The notes: generated by a model not told the origin, from the letters alone. A DNA stretch of 64,000 nt from WHSW01 sp963722175 (GCA_963722175.1 CAVRKA010000006.1:200133-264132); one strand, 5' to 3'. Positions 28,836 through 38,192 are shown, numbered from the stretch's first letter. Made by a program: numbers and translations.

Positions 28836-29638
28836 GCTCGACCCCCGGGACAGGTTGGCGGCCTTCTTCGCCTTCTCCGGTCTGCTCGGCGGCCGAGTCG
28901 GTCGGCCTGCTGCTGCTCCGCGCGCCGCGTCGGCGGTCTCGGGGTCGGCGGCGGGGTCGGGCGGATCGGAGCGGCCTCGGAGCGGGATCCGGCGCGGCGA
29001 CGGCGTCGTCGAAGGCGACGACGATGTCGAACTGGCTGATGAAGGTGCGCACCCGGCAGTCGGCGGTGCCCGGCGGCCCCGCTCGCGGCACCCGTCCGAG
29101 CTCTGCCCCGAGCTCGGACTTCGAGCCCGACGCGGGTGACGCCGTCGATGTCCTCGAGCGTCGCGAGGAACCCGGCCACGGCCTCGTGGCCGTCGGCGCA
29201 GCCGGAGAGCGACAGGGACGGGCCGGTGATCGCTCGGCAAGGTGTGGTCGCCGCCGCCGCCGGGCCGCCGGGCGCCGGTTGAGGTCGTCGTGAGCCAGAC
29301 GTCGCTCGGCATCACGCGGGAGAGCTCGCGCATCACCCGCTCCCAGTCGAAGCGGCTCTGGGCGAGGCTGGAGACGGTGGCGGTCCGCGCCAGCGACAGC
29401 GAGGCGAACTGGGCGTACGGCGCGAGTGCCTCGGCCGGCCGCGTGTCGCCTCCTCCTCGCGCCTGGAGGTTCGCGAGCTCGCGTCTCCCGATCGTCGACT
29501 GCTTGCCGACAGCGACCAGCAGCGAGACGGCGACGACGGCGACCGCGAGGCCGACGAGGAGGTACGGGACCATGCCGGTGCGACAGCGGCGCGGTCACCG
29601 CGGCGGTCCTCGGGCGGGATCAGGTTGACGGGGCGCAC
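28832..29638 (-). CDS. pilN: Type IV pilus assembly protein PilN (frameshifted)
   Basis: It begins with the diagnostic MRPVNLIPPEDRRGD that binds PilM. One membrane helix (VPYLLVGLAVAVVAVSLLVA) and the periplasmic-type domain follow (FDWERVMRELSRVMPSDVWL, GFLATLEDIDGVTRVGLE, CRVRTFISQFDIVVAFDDAV). The tail is Pro/Ala/Glu-rich (EKAKKAANLSRG). GTG 29638 lies 3 bp downstream of the pilM stop. Frameshifts occur near 29595, 29455, 29240, 29120 and after 28980. It forms the PilM-PilN-PilO platform linking the pilus motor to the envelope. Confidence 0.8.
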
Positions 29639-29641
29639 GCT

Positions 29642-30790
29642 CTAGTTCTCCAGTGCGAGGCCGTAGGCAAGGGTCAGCCGGGCCGCGGCGACCGAGTCGA
29701 GGCGGCTGAGCCCCGCCGGCCGGCCCGACTCGAGCGGCAGCCGGAGCGCGCTGGAGGCGGTCGGCCATCCCGGGGATCGTCGTCCCGAAGCCGCAGACGA
29801 TCGCCCGCTCGACCGGGACCGCGTTCTCCTGCGTCGCGTAGTAGCTCGAGCGAGAGCCGGATCTCGTCGGCGATCTTGTCGGCGCCCTCGGCGAGCGCCT
29901 CGCGCGCCGCCTTGACGATCGCCGGATCGCCGTCGATCCTCTCCAGGGGCATGTCGAGCCCGACGTGGACGAGCCACTGGCGGGCGTGCTCGAGCGTCAG
30001 GCCGCGGCGCTCGGCGAGCTTCTGGACGATCCCCTCGACGCCGAACGGGAGATCCGCGTGAACGCGCAGCTGCGGCCCTGGACGACGGCGAGGTTGGTGA
30101 TGTCGCCGAGGTTGCAGAGGATCGCCGCCGGCCGTCGGGCGTCGCCAGCGCGCTCGCGTCCTCGCCCAGCGCCGCACCCATCGCCAGGCGCTCCTCGTAG
30201 CTCATCGGCGGCAGCCCGCGGTGCTGCGTCGAGCTGGCCGCCGAGCGCCCGGATCATCCCGAACGCGGAAAGGTCGATGCCGACGGCGCGCAGGCCGGCG
30301 GCGCTCATCGCGTCGAGCAGCGGCGTCAGCATGTCGCGCCGCGCCGCGACGACGACGACCTCGATCTGGCGCTCGCCGTTCGGGCCGGTGACGATGTCCG
30401 ACGACCTCCCAGTCGAGCACCGCCTGCTCGAGCGGCATCGGGATGTGGTCGGCGGCCTGGAAGCGGATCGCGGTCTCGAGCTCCTCGGCGTTGTCGATCG
30501 CCGGCATCCGGATCGACCGCACGGCGACGCGCTGGTTGGCGATCCCGAGCCGGACCGTGCGGCTGAGCTTCTCGCGCGAGAACAGCTCCTTGAGCGAGGC
30601 GCCAGCGCCTCGGGGATCGGCGACCTCGCCCTCGCGGAAGACGCCGGTCGCGAGGGGCTCGATCCCGTAGCCGGCGACCTCGACCGGCCGTTGGCCCGGA
30701 CCTCGGTCGCGGCGATGCTGTCGGCCTCGATCTCGAGTCCGACGACGGTCTTCGTGTTCTTGATCTGCTTGCGCTCGATGGATCCCGCAT
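29642..30790 (-). CDS. pilM: Type IV pilus actin-like ATPase PilM (frameshifted)
   Basis: Cytoplasmic actin-like protein that binds the PilN N-terminus. Readable blocks are KQIKNTKTVVGLEIEADSIA, VEVAGYGIEPLATGVFREGE, LSRTVRLGIANQRVAVRSIR plus MPAIDN, AIRFQAADHIPMPLEQAVLD then WEVVG, LLDAMSAAGLRAVGIDLSAF, AILCNLGDITNLAVVQGRSC and the C-terminal LSRLDSVAAARLTLAYGLAL. The ~383-residue size fits the family. About six shifts lie near 30780, 30695, 30610, 30400, 30220, 30125 and 29840. The start near ATG 30790 needs one shift to join the conserved N-terminus. Confidence 0.8.
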
Positions 30791-30830
30791 CTGGTTCGTA
30801 ACCAGCGGTCGGCGTTCGGCCACATCACGG

Positions 30831-31657
30831 TCACAATCGGCCGCTCGGGCGGACACTTGAGCGCTGCGACACCTGAGCGGCGCGCCCGTGCGGCGTCGAG
30901 AAGAACTCGTCCAGGTACCAGTCGACGATCTCGTCGCCGAACCAGAGGCCGACGATGCCGCCGAGCGCCAGGAACGGGCCGAACGGAATCGCCTGCTTGC
31001 GCGCCGCCGCGCCGTGGCGCGCGATCATCGCGACGCCGACCACGGCCCCGACCAGGAATCCGATCAGGACGGCCGGGGCGATCGCGCGCCCGAGGTAGAG
31101 GCCCATCATCGCGACCAGCTTCGCGTCGCCCATCCCCATCCCGCGCGGATAGGCCATGACGACGAGGAACAGACCCCGCCGGCCGCCGCGGCGGCGATCG
31201 CGCGCTCGGCGAGGTCGTCGGGTCGGCACCGCGACGATCGCGACCGCGACGACGGCGCCGGCGATCACGAGCGCGTTCGGGATCACCCGCAGGTCGAGGT
31301 CGGTGAGCGTGATCGTGACGAGCAGCGCGCAGAGGACGAGCCCGAGCGCGAGCTGCCGGTCGGGCCGTCCTCGAGGATCAGGTAGGTCGCCGCAGGAAGA
31401 GCAGCCGAGGCCGAGCTCGATCAGCGGGTAGCGCGGCGAGATCGGCTCGCCGCAGGAGCGGCAGCGGCCGCGCAGCAGCAGCCAGCGAGACGACCGGGAC
31501 GTTGTCGCGGGCGGCGATCTGCGCGCCCGCATCCGGGGCACCTCGACCTGCCGGTGACGAAGCCCTCGCCGCGCGGCAGCCGGTGGGCGACGACGGTGAG
31601 GAAGCTGCCGATGATCGTTCCGCCGACGAAGGCGGCGGCCGCCCAGGCGGCGCTCAT
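30831..31657 (-). CDS. pilD: Type IV prepilin peptidase / N-methyltransferase (frameshifted)
   Basis: Polytopic inner-membrane aspartyl protease that cleaves prepilins before the FTLVE/FSLVE helix. It starts FVGGTIIGSFLTVVAHRLPR, has the zinc-type double Cys pair (RCPGCG ... RCRSCGEPISPRYPLIE), and both catalytic aspartates: TLTDLDLRVIPN and the GxGD motif YPRGMGMGDAKLVAMMG. It ends with several membrane helices (GFLVGAVVGVAMIA). ATG 31657 begins the first helix. Shifts occur near 31535, 31475, 31365 and 31175. It serves the twin pilins immediately upstream and the minor pilins further upstream. Confidence 0.85.
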
Positions 31658-31722
31658 GAGGGCTGGTGGTCCATCGGCAGCGGGATGATCGCAGGAGGGG
31701 CGGCGGCCGCCTCAGAACGAAC

Positions 31723-31750
31723 GAGGGGCGGGCCCGAAGGCCCGCCCCTC
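31723..31750 (-). terminator. Strong hairpin after pilA copy 1
   Basis: gaggggcgggc-ccgaag-gcccgcccctc is a perfect 11-bp stem, 43 bp beyond the pilin stop. Read on the minus strand it is followed by gttcgttctg. It probably makes the abundant pilin message separate from pilD. Confidence 0.7.
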
Positions 31751-31792
31751 AACCTGGCCGGCCCGCAGGCCGGTCAGAGCTGGTTCAGCGAA

Positions 31793-32230
31793 TCAGCCCC
31801 AGGTACCGTTGGCCGGGCAGCCGCCGGTGCCGTCGACGTCGCACGGATAGGTGATCGCGCCGGAGGCGGCACGGTCGATCGTGAACGTCTGGGTCGCCGC
31901 GGTGGTCGACGTCACGGTGATCGTGTACGTCTTCGCAGCGATGTTGCTGAGAGCGACGCCCGTCGCCGGGATCGTCGGCTCGATCGCCTGGAGGAGAGCG
32001 ACCGTCGCGCCGGTGTAGTTGCCGTTGTTGTCGGTCGCGTACGTCTCCATCGCGGTCTGCGTGGTCTTCGCCGTGGTCTTCGCCTTGGCGTCGTTGGCCT
32101 TATCGCGCTGGTTGAAGAACGCCGGAACGGCGATCGCGGCCAGCAGGCCGAGGATCAGCATCACGACCAGAAGCTCGACGAGTGTGAAACCCGACTCGCC
32201 CTGGGCCCTGACGCGGAGGTTGTTGAGCAT
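31793..32230 (-). CDS. pilA: Type IV major pilin, copy 1
   Basis: A protein of 145 residues. A short leader (MLNNLRVRAQGESG) precedes the class III cleavage site G/FTLVELLVVMLILGLLAAIA with Glu at mature position 5. The rest is a Thr/Ala-rich globular head and a C-terminal Cys pair (YPCDVDGTGGC) that can close a disulfide loop. A strong ribosome binding site (AGGAGGCACCAA) precedes ATG 32230. Almost identical to the next pilin gene: six base differences, all in the last ~70 bp, giving Ala/Thr, Asp/Asn and Thr/Ser changes. Own terminator downstream and conserved leader upstream. Confidence 0.93.
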   Translation of the reverse strand: MLNNLRVRAQGESGFTLVELLVVMLILGLLAAIAVPAFFNQRDKANDAKAKTTAKTTQTAMETYATDNNGNYTGATVALLQAIEPTIPATGVALSNIAAKTYTITVTSTTAATQTFTIDRAASGAITYPCDVDGTGGCPANGTWG

Positions 32231-32266
32231 TTGGTGCCTCCTGAGGTGACTGTTTTTCCGAGCGCC

Positions 32267-32308
32267 AGTCCCAGGTGGGTGCTGGCCTTTACGAAACGCG
32301 GTATCGGC
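32267..32308 (-). promoter_or_regulatory. Conserved pilin upstream element, copy 1
   Basis: On the minus strand the order is GCCGATA, then GGCCAG-N-ACC-N-AC-N-TGGGACT. The element starts about 37 bp before the pilA copy 1 start. The same two blocks with the same spacing occur before copy 2, while flanking bases differ. CCAG/CTGG can pair. Likely promoter or leader structure. Confidence 0.45.
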
Positions 32309-32377
32309 CCCCTACGTCAAGTGCTTGAGACCCGCACCGCAACCCCTCGACATTCGTTGAGTTCCTCCTGCATACGA

Positions 32378-32408
32378 AGAGGGGCGGGTCCTTGAGACCC
32401 GCCCCTCT
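32378..32408 (-). terminator. Strong hairpin after pilA copy 2
   Basis: agaggggcgggtc-cttga-gacccgcccctct is a perfect 13-bp stem 37 bp beyond the copy 2 stop. It is similar to, but not identical with, the copy 1 terminator. Confidence 0.7.
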
Positions 32409-32444
32409 AAACGCGTCCGGCCTAGGGCCGGCTGGAGCTGTTGA

Positions 32445-32882
32445 TCAGCCCCAGCTGCCGTTTGCCGGGCAGCCGCCGGTACCGTCGACGTTGCACGGAT
32501 AGGTGATCGTGCCGGAGGCGGCACGGTCGATCGTGAACGTCTGGGTCGCCGCGGTGGTCGACGTCACGGTGATCGTGTACGTCTTCGCAGCGATGTTGCT
32601 GAGAGCGACGCCCGTCGCCGGGATCGTCGGCTCGATCGCCTGGAGGAGAGCGACCGTCGCGCCGGTGTAGTTGCCGTTGTTGTCGGTCGCGTACGTCTCC
32701 ATCGCGGTCTGCGTGGTCTTCGCCGTGGTCTTCGCCTTGGCGTCGTTGGCCTTATCGCGCTGGTTGAAGAACGCCGGAACGGCGATCGCGGCCAGCAGGC
32801 CGAGGATCAGCATCACGACCAGAAGCTCGACGAGTGTGAAACCCGACTCGCCCTGGGCCCTGACGCGGAGGTTGTTGAGCAT
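32445..32882 (-). CDS. pilA: Type IV major pilin, copy 2
   Basis: A 145-residue near-duplicate of copy 1. It has the same leader, G/FTLVELL cleavage site and head, with C-terminal YPCNVDGTGGC and ending PANGSWG. About 370 bp at the 5' part plus the 19 bp that include the ribosome binding site are identical in both copies; the differences cluster at the 3' end. ATG 32882 is chosen over upstream starts because it matches copy 1 and has the strong AGGAGG. The gene has its own hairpin terminator, so each copy is probably an independent transcription unit. Confidence 0.92.
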   Translation of the reverse strand: MLNNLRVRAQGESGFTLVELLVVMLILGLLAAIAVPAFFNQRDKANDAKAKTTAKTTQTAMETYATDNNGNYTGATVALLQAIEPTIPATGVALSNIAAKTYTITVTSTTAATQTFTIDRAASGTITYPCNVDGTGGCPANGSWG

Positions 32883-32917
32883 TTGGTGCCTCCTGAGGTA
32901 CCTGTTGCTTTGCGCCG

Positions 32918-32958
32918 AGTCCCAGTTGGTTCTGGCCCTGTATGGGACAGCTATCGGC
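32918..32958 (-). promoter_or_regulatory. Conserved pilin upstream element, copy 2
   Basis: Same GCCGATA and GGCCAG-N-ACC-N-AC-N-TGGGACT blocks as before copy 1, starting about 36 bp upstream of ATG 32882. Spacing between blocks differs by one base. Confidence 0.45.
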
Positions 32959-33043
32959 TCGGCGGGAAAACCCTTTAGCTGCGGTTGGGGGTCTGCTGGA
33001 CGTTCATATGGGGGCCAGCCCCTAGTCGCGGGTGCGTCGAGCG

Positions 33044-33049
33044 TAGCCT
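33044..33049 (+). promoter_or_regulatory. -10 box TAGCCT of the 33059 gene
   Basis: TANNNT ending 9 nt before ATG 33059; no ribosome binding site. Confidence 0.4.
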
Positions 33050-33058
33050 CTCGATCCG

Positions 33059-33505
33059 ATGGCGGCACGTCGACTGATCCTGGTGATGCTCGTTCTGCTG
33101 GTGCTCTCGAGCGCGGTCGCGGCGCTGATCCCGATCGACCGCGGAGAGCTCACCGACGAGACGACCTCGACGACCACCACGACTGCGCCCCCCGCGCCGT
33201 CCGGGAAGCTCGTGAAGGCGAGCATCCGCGCCGACGCCGCGGAGCCGCAGCGGATCCGCCTTCACAAGGGAGATCAGCTGGACCTGAAGATCTTCTCCTC
33301 GAAGCCCGGGTCGGCCGAGATCGTCGCGCTCGGCGTCTTCGAGCAGCTCGACCGCCTCGACCCCGCGGTGGTCGACCTGCTGCTCCTCGACCAAGGCACG
33401 TATCCGGTGCGATTCCTCCCGGCCCAGGCGGCGACCGGCGGCCGCGTGATCGGGCAACTCGTGGTTCGCGGAGCCGCCCGGAAGCCCGGCGGCGGCCGCG
33501 ACTAG
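33059..33505 (+). CDS. Membrane-anchored or secreted protein with cupredoxin-like domain, unknown function
   Basis: A protein of 148 residues. One N-terminal hydrophobic segment (LILVMLVLLVLSSAVAALIP) is followed by a Thr-rich linker. A beta-rich domain of about 90 residues then reads QRIRLHKGDQLDLKIFSSKP, AEIVALGVFEQLDRLDPAVV, DQGTYPVRFLP. The pattern is like a cupredoxin fold without Cys/His/Met copper ligands. It is the only plus-strand gene inside the pilus locus, and its stop codon overlaps the pilC stop codon base for base (33502-33505). Near-leaderless promoter. A pilus role is not shown. Confidence 0.65.
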   Translation: MAARRLILVMLVLLVLSSAVAALIPIDRGELTDETTSTTTTTAPPAPSGKLVKASIRADAAEPQRIRLHKGDQLDLKIFSSKPGSAEIVALGVFEQLDRLDPAVVDLLLLDQGTYPVRFLPAQAATGGRVIGQLVVRGAARKPGGGRD

Positions 33506-34739
33506 CGGATGCTGTCGTAGAGCTTGAAGATCGGCAGGTACATCGAGATCACGATGAAGCCGACGATCGCGCCGACCACCAGATCATCACCGGCTCGATC
33601 AGCGAGGTCAGCGCCTTGACCTTGGCGTCGACCTCGGCCTCGTAGAAGTCGGCGATCTTCTCGAGCATCGTCTCGAGCTGTCCCGACTCCTCGCCGACCG
33701 AGACCATGTGCGAGACCATCGGCGGGAAGAGCCCGTGCTCGGTCAGCGGCTCGCGATCGTGCCGCCCTTCTTGACCGAGGCGTAGACCTCGTCCATCGCC
33801 TCCTGCGATGACCGCGTTGCCGGCCGTCTCGCCGGAGATCTGGATCGCCTGCAGGATCGGAACGCCGGAGGAGACCGTCCCGCGAAGGTCCGCGACCAGC
33901 GCGCCAGGGCGACCTTCTGGACGATGTCGCCGATCTGGAACGGGAACTGCAGCTTCAGCGCGTCCCACTGGCACCGCGCCCCGCTCGGTCTTCTTCCAGC
34001 GCAGGAAAGGCATAGGCGAAGGATCAGTACCGCCGGGATCAGGATGTACCACTTGCCGGTGACGAGAGTCGGACGACACCGACGGTGATCTTGGTCATCA
34101 GCGGCAGCTCGGTGTCCGCGCCGGGTTGTCCGCGGAGATCTCCTCGAAGATCCCGACGAAGACCGGGACGATGAACGCGACGACGACGATCATCACGACC
34201 AGCGCGAGCGCGAAGATGACCGCCGGGTACATCATCGCCGAGCGGACCTGGCGCCGCAGCGCGTCGAGCTTCTCGAGCTGGGCGGCGACCCGGTCGAGCG
34301 ACTCCTCGAGGCGGCCGGCGCCCTCGCCGGCGTGGACCATCGACCGGTAGAGCGGGTCGAAGACGCCGGGCTGCGACTCCATCGCCGCCGGAGCGAGCTC
34401 CCCGCCTCGACGTCGTCGCGAGCGCCGCCGATCGCCGGCCTTCAGCATCTCGTCCTCGGTCTGCTCCTCGAGCGTGTAGAGCGACCGCAGCATCGGCATG
34501 CCCGACGCGATCAGGGTCGCGAACTGTCGCGAGAAGACCGACAGCGCGCGCATGTTGACGCTCTTGAAGCGCTGGAAGACCGACTCGAGCTTGAACGCCT
34601 CGCGCTTCTCGGAGACGTCGAGGACGATCAGCCCGCGCTGGCGCAGCTGCTCGGTGACCTGGGCCTTGGAGCTGGCCTCGAGCTCGCCGCTGGCGGGAAC
34701 TCCGGCGAGGTCGACTGCCCTGAAGGCGAAGGTCGCCAT
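33502..34739 (-). CDS. pilC: Type IV pilus inner-membrane platform protein PilC (frameshifted)
   Basis: Typical ~400-residue GspF/PilC protein with two homologous cytoplasmic domains and three membrane helices. It starts MATFAFRAVDLAGVPASGEL, continues with MRALSVFSRQFATLIASGMP plus MLRSLYTLEEQTEDEML, helix YPAVIFALALVVMIVVVAFI, the second domain VPILQAIQISGETAGNAVI and VSHMVSVGEESGQLETMLEK then IADFYEAEVDAKV, and the tail MYLPIFKLYDSIR. About seven single-base shifts between 33580 and 34430 must be corrected. The last codon overlaps the convergent gene. It couples the PilB and PilT motors to the pilus base. Confidence 0.85.
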
Positions 34740-34748
34740 CGGCGCGCC

Positions 34749-35874
34749 CTAGGCGACCCGCGACGCGGGACCTGCGGCCTGCTCGGCTGCGCTCATCGTC
34801 GGCCGCGCCGCCGAGCAGCCGCTTCAGCTCCTCGGGGATCGAGGCGCGCTGCTCGGCGAGCTGCGGGTGATCTTGCCCTGGCGGACGAGCTGGGCGAGGT
34901 TGGCCGTCCATCGTCTGCATCCCGATCGAGCCCGGAGGTCTGGATCGCCGAGTAGATCTGGTGGGTCTTGCCCTCGCGGATCAGGTTGCGGATCGCCGGC
35001 GTCGGCACGAGGACCTCGGTGGCGACCACCCGCGAGGCACCGTCCGCGGTCGGCAGGAGCTGCTGGGTGACGATCCCCTGCAGCGCGATCGAGAGCTGCA
35101 TCCGCACCTGCTGCTGCTGGTGCGGCGGGGAAGACGTCGATGATCGCGGTCGACCGTCTGCGCGGTCGACTGGGTGTGCAGGGTCGCGAACACCAGGTGG
35201 CCGGTCTCGGCCGCCGTCAGCGCCGTCGAGATCGTCTCCAGGTCGCGCATCTCGCCGACGAGGATCACGTCGGGGTCCTCACGCAGCGCGGCCTTCAGCG
35301 CGATGGCGAAGTCGATGCGCGTCGGCGCCGATCTCGCGCTGGTTGACGATGCACTTCTTGTGACGGTGCAGGAACTCGATCGGGTCCTCGATCGTCAGGA
35401 TGTGCTCCTCGCGCTCCTCGTTGATCAGGTCGACCATCGAGGCGAGGGTCGTCGACTTGCCGGAGCCGGTCGGCCCGGTGACGAGCACGAAGCCGCGCGG
35501 CTTGCGGCAGAAGTCCTCGAGCACGGCCGGCAGGCCGAGCGACGTCGAGGCTCTCGATCTTGTTCGGGATCAGGCGGAACGCGGCGCGAGATCGAGCCGC
35601 GCTGGAAGAAGACGTTGACGCGGAAGCGGGCGACGTTCGGGATCGAGTAGGCGAAGTCGAGCTGCTGCTCGTTCTCGAACCGCTTGCGCTGCGAGTCGTT
35701 GAGCAGCGAGTAGACGATCTCGCGGGTGTCCTGCGGCGTCAGCTTCGGGTGATCGTCGAGCGGCGTGATCCGGCCGCGGACGCGCAGCGCCGGCGGCAAG
35801 CCCGGCGTCAGGTGCACGTCCGAGGCCTTCAGCCCGACCATGCGGGAGAGGACGGATGCGAAGTCGAAGCTCAC
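34749..35874 (-). CDS. pilT: Type IV pilus retraction ATPase PilT (frameshifted)
   Basis: Hexameric ATPase that depolymerises the pilus (twitching). Blocks are ASDVHLTPGLPPALRVRGRI, Walker A LVTGPTGSGKSTTLASMVDL, Asp box TIEDPIEFLH, Walker B MILVGEMRDLETI, His box GHLVFATLHTQSTAQT and QGIVTQQLLPTADGASRVVA. The last ~60 residues run through IPEELKRLLGG to AGPASRVA. Shifts occur near 35585, 35540, 35315, 35130, 34935, 34868 and 34805. ATG 35874 matches the family N-terminus. It lies 69 bp after the PilX-like gene and 9 bp before pilC. Confidence 0.88.
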
Positions 35875-35943
35875 GATGTTCCTTTCGTCACCGTCGCCGG
35901 GAAGCTTGAGCGCGGACGGCCGTTGTCCGCCCGCGCCCCCGGT

Positions 35944-37242
35944 TCACGAGCTCGAGATCACCCGGAAGCTGTTCTTGATCGTCTGCGCGGCGCCACTGCT
36001 GACCACGGCGTTCAGCGCGTTCGCATCGAAGATGACGTTCGCCTTGCTCGATCCGGTAATGAAGCCACCGCATTTGTCGACGAACGCGGCCCCGTTGATC
36101 AGCGACGTGCCGGTCAGGCTGACGACCGTGTTCTGATAGCCGGTCGTGCACGGCCCCGAGCTCGGAGCGCTGCCCTGGCCATTGGCCATGTAGACCACGC
36201 CGTTGTAGGTGAAGTTGCCGGCCAGCGAGAGGGTGCCGCTCGCGAACACCAGCACGCCGGGGCTGGCGGGCGAATTGGCCGTTCCGGTGGTGTAGCTGCA
36301 GTTCGCGTTCTCGACGTAGATCATCGCCCCGGTGAGGTTCGAAGGACAGCCGGTGGCGTAGTAGGTGCCGAGGCTGATCGCGCGCTGCTTGAGTCGCCCG
36401 AGCGCCGCCGAGCCGAGCGTGCTCCGGTTGGTCGCGTTCGGGGCCTCGGAGCCGTCGACGTAATCGAAGGTGTATGCCCCGGCCGGCGAGAGCTGGCCCT
36501 TGGCGGGGTCATAGCCGAGGCAGGGATCGCCCGACCTGGGCCCGCCGTTCGGCGGGTGACAGCGCACCGCCACCGGCCCCGCCGTGGCGGAGTTGCCCTG
36601 CGCGTCGACGATCACCTTGCGCCCGTTGTTGGTGGTCCTGAACCATCCCGCGGTGATCGTGTTGCGCGGCAGCTGCTCCTGCTGGGGCGCGCCCTGGCCG
36701 ACCAGGCCGACCAGGGTGTAGGTGTGGCCGCCGACGGTCGACCTCGCACGCACCCAGACGTAGCCGTTGGGGGCACCACCGGTGCCGCCGGTGGCGTCGT
36801 AGGCCGCCGCGCCGCGCGTGAGGAGGGACTCGTCGTAGTAGTTGGGTCCGTCGAGGTCGTCGAGCACCCGGACCTCCCAGGTCGGCGCGGTCTTGAAGTC
36901 GACCCCGCCGTTCGGGGCGCCGTCGTCGACGCTCGTGTAGTTGGTCGCCAGACCCGTGCCGATGCACTTCGACGAGGGCGTGGTCGCCTGGGTGCAGGTC
37001 GGGAACGCCGCGGCGGTGGTGGTCGGGAACGTGCGCGTCACCTGCAGGGAGCTGTTGTTGAGCGCGCTCTCGGCGAGCTGGAAGGCCCCCTCGCGGGCGC
37101 GCTGGGCGCCGGTCTGGCTGCTCTCCGCGTTGACCTGCTGGAGCACGGCGGTGCCGAGCCCCAGCGCGACCACACCGGTCAGCATCGCGGCGACGATCGT
37201 GCCGCCGGTTTCATCCCGCATTCGCTTCCTGAGCGTGTTCAT
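35944..37242 (-). CDS. PilX-like minor pilus protein
   Basis: A protein of 432 residues in an intact frame. A short charged N-terminus (MNTLRKRMRDETGG) precedes a single membrane helix (TIVAAMLTGVVALGLGTAVL), without the FTLVE prepilin motif, as in PilX-type proteins. The large exported part has Cys pairs and a C-terminal right-handed beta-helix-like run (NFTYNGVVYMANGQGSAPSS, ANVIFDANALNAVVSSGAAQ). ATG 37242 overlaps the stop of the PilW-like gene (ATGA). Probably a pilus-tip or initiation component acting with the two minor pilins upstream. Confidence 0.7.
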   Translation of the reverse strand: MNTLRKRMRDETGGTIVAAMLTGVVALGLGTAVLQQVNAESSQTGAQRAREGAFQLAESALNNSSLQVTRTFPTTTAAAFPTCTQATTPSSKCIGTGLATNYTSVDDGAPNGGVDFKTAPTWEVRVLDDLDGPNYYDESLLTRGAAAYDATGGTGGAPNGYVWVRARSTVGGHTYTLVGLVGQGAPQQEQLPRNTITAGWFRTTNNGRKVIVDAQGNSATAGPVAVRCHPPNGGPRSGDPCLGYDPAKGQLSPAGAYTFDYVDGSEAPNATNRSTLGSAALGRLKQRAISLGTYYATGCPSNLTGAMIYVENANCSYTTGTANSPASPGVLVFASGTLSLAGNFTYNGVVYMANGQGSAPSSGPCTTGYQNTVVSLTGTSLINGAAFVDKCGGFITGSSKANVIFDANALNAVVSSGAAQTIKNSFRVISSS

Positions 37243-38192
37243 TGGACCACCACCGTCTGTGTTTGGGTTGCACTGAGTCCGCCCGGATCCGTCACCGTGA
37301 GCTTCACCGAGTACGTGCCCGCGCCCGGCCTCCAGTCGTAGAGGCCGGTGCTGGCGAACCCGGTGTTCGCGCCCCCGGTCACATTCGTCCAGGCATAGGT
37401 CAAGCTCGAACCGTCGGCGTCGCTGGAGCCGCCGCCGTTGAGCAGCAAGTGCCCGCCGCCGGTCGCGGTCGCCGTGAACGACGCCACCGGCGGCTGGTTC
37501 TGGTTGCGCAGGAAGGCGGCGCTGCGCAGCGACGTCTCGGCGGGCGGGAGGGCGGGATCGACGTCGACGAACAGCTGGATGCCGACGTTCGTGATCGTGG
37601 CCAGGTTGCCGGCGACGCCATAGGTGTACGTGAAGGCGGGCCGGTCGGCGCCCGCACGGCGGTTCATCACCTTGCTGGCGATCCGGTCGTTCGAGACCGC
37701 CGCGCCGCTCGGCAGCGACCCCGGCGTGAACGGGCAGGCCGGGTAGATGCCGCCCGTCGGCAACCACGGGTTCGCCGGCACCGTCGAGGTGTTCCAGGTC
37801 TCGGTCTGCACGGTCAGCACCTGGTTCGCCGAGCTGCCCGGCGTCGGGTCGGCGGGGATGCAGTAGCGGACGCGCTTGATCCCGGCGGTGTTCGAGCCAC
37901 TCGCCGTGCCCACCGTCTGAAAGGTGAGGTCATAGGGGCTCGCGGTCTCGACCAGGGTCGGGTTGGTGCGCGAGCTGGCCACGTTGCGCAGCTCGCGCAC
38001 GATCCGGTCGACCGCGACCCGGGCCTGTTGCTGGGCGTCGAGCTGGCGGTTGCTGCGCGCGGCGTCCTGCTGATAGTTGATCAGCACCGTGGTGATCGCG
38101 ACCAGGACGACGACGCCGAGCGTCATCCCGATCAGGACCTCGACCAGGCTGAAGCCGCGCTGGGCGTTTAGAAGCTCTGCTTGCCGCTGCAT
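37239..38192 (-). CDS. PilW-like minor pilin with PKD-like C-terminal domain
   Basis: A protein of 317 residues. The prepilin site is RG/FSLVEVLIGMTLGVVVLV (Glu5 kept), followed by a long helix ending DAQQQARVAVDRIVRELRN. The exported domain is then followed, after RNQNQPPVASFTATATGGG, by a PKD/Ig-like domain (SSDADGSSLTYAWTN ... YSVKLTVTDPGGLSATQTQT). It starts within the upstream gene (25-bp overlap) and its stop overlaps the next start. A PKD domain on a minor pilin suggests an adhesive tip function. Frame intact. Confidence 0.8.
   Translation of the reverse strand: MQRQAELLNAQRGFSLVEVLIGMTLGVVVLVAITTVLINYQQDAARSNRQLDAQQQARVAVDRIVRELRNVASSRTNPTLVETASPYDLTFQTVGTASGSNTAGIKRVRYCIPADPTPGSSANQVLTVQTETWNTSTVPANPWLPTGGIYPACPFTPGSLPSGAAVSNDRIASKVMNRRAGADRPAFTYTYGVAGNLATITNVGIQLFVDVDPALPPAETSLRSAAFLRNQNQPPVASFTATATGGGHLLLNGGGSSDADGSSLTYAWTNVTGGANTGFASTGLYDWRPGAGTYSVKLTVTDPGGLSATQTQTVVVQ

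Noticed and set aside
32883..32960. Cyclic di-GMP (GEMM) riboswitch in the pilA copy 2 leader
   Set aside because: A tgggac...gcaaagc stretch recalls GEMM, but the matching positions are not kept in the copy 1 leader and the GGGCAAACC partner helix is missing.
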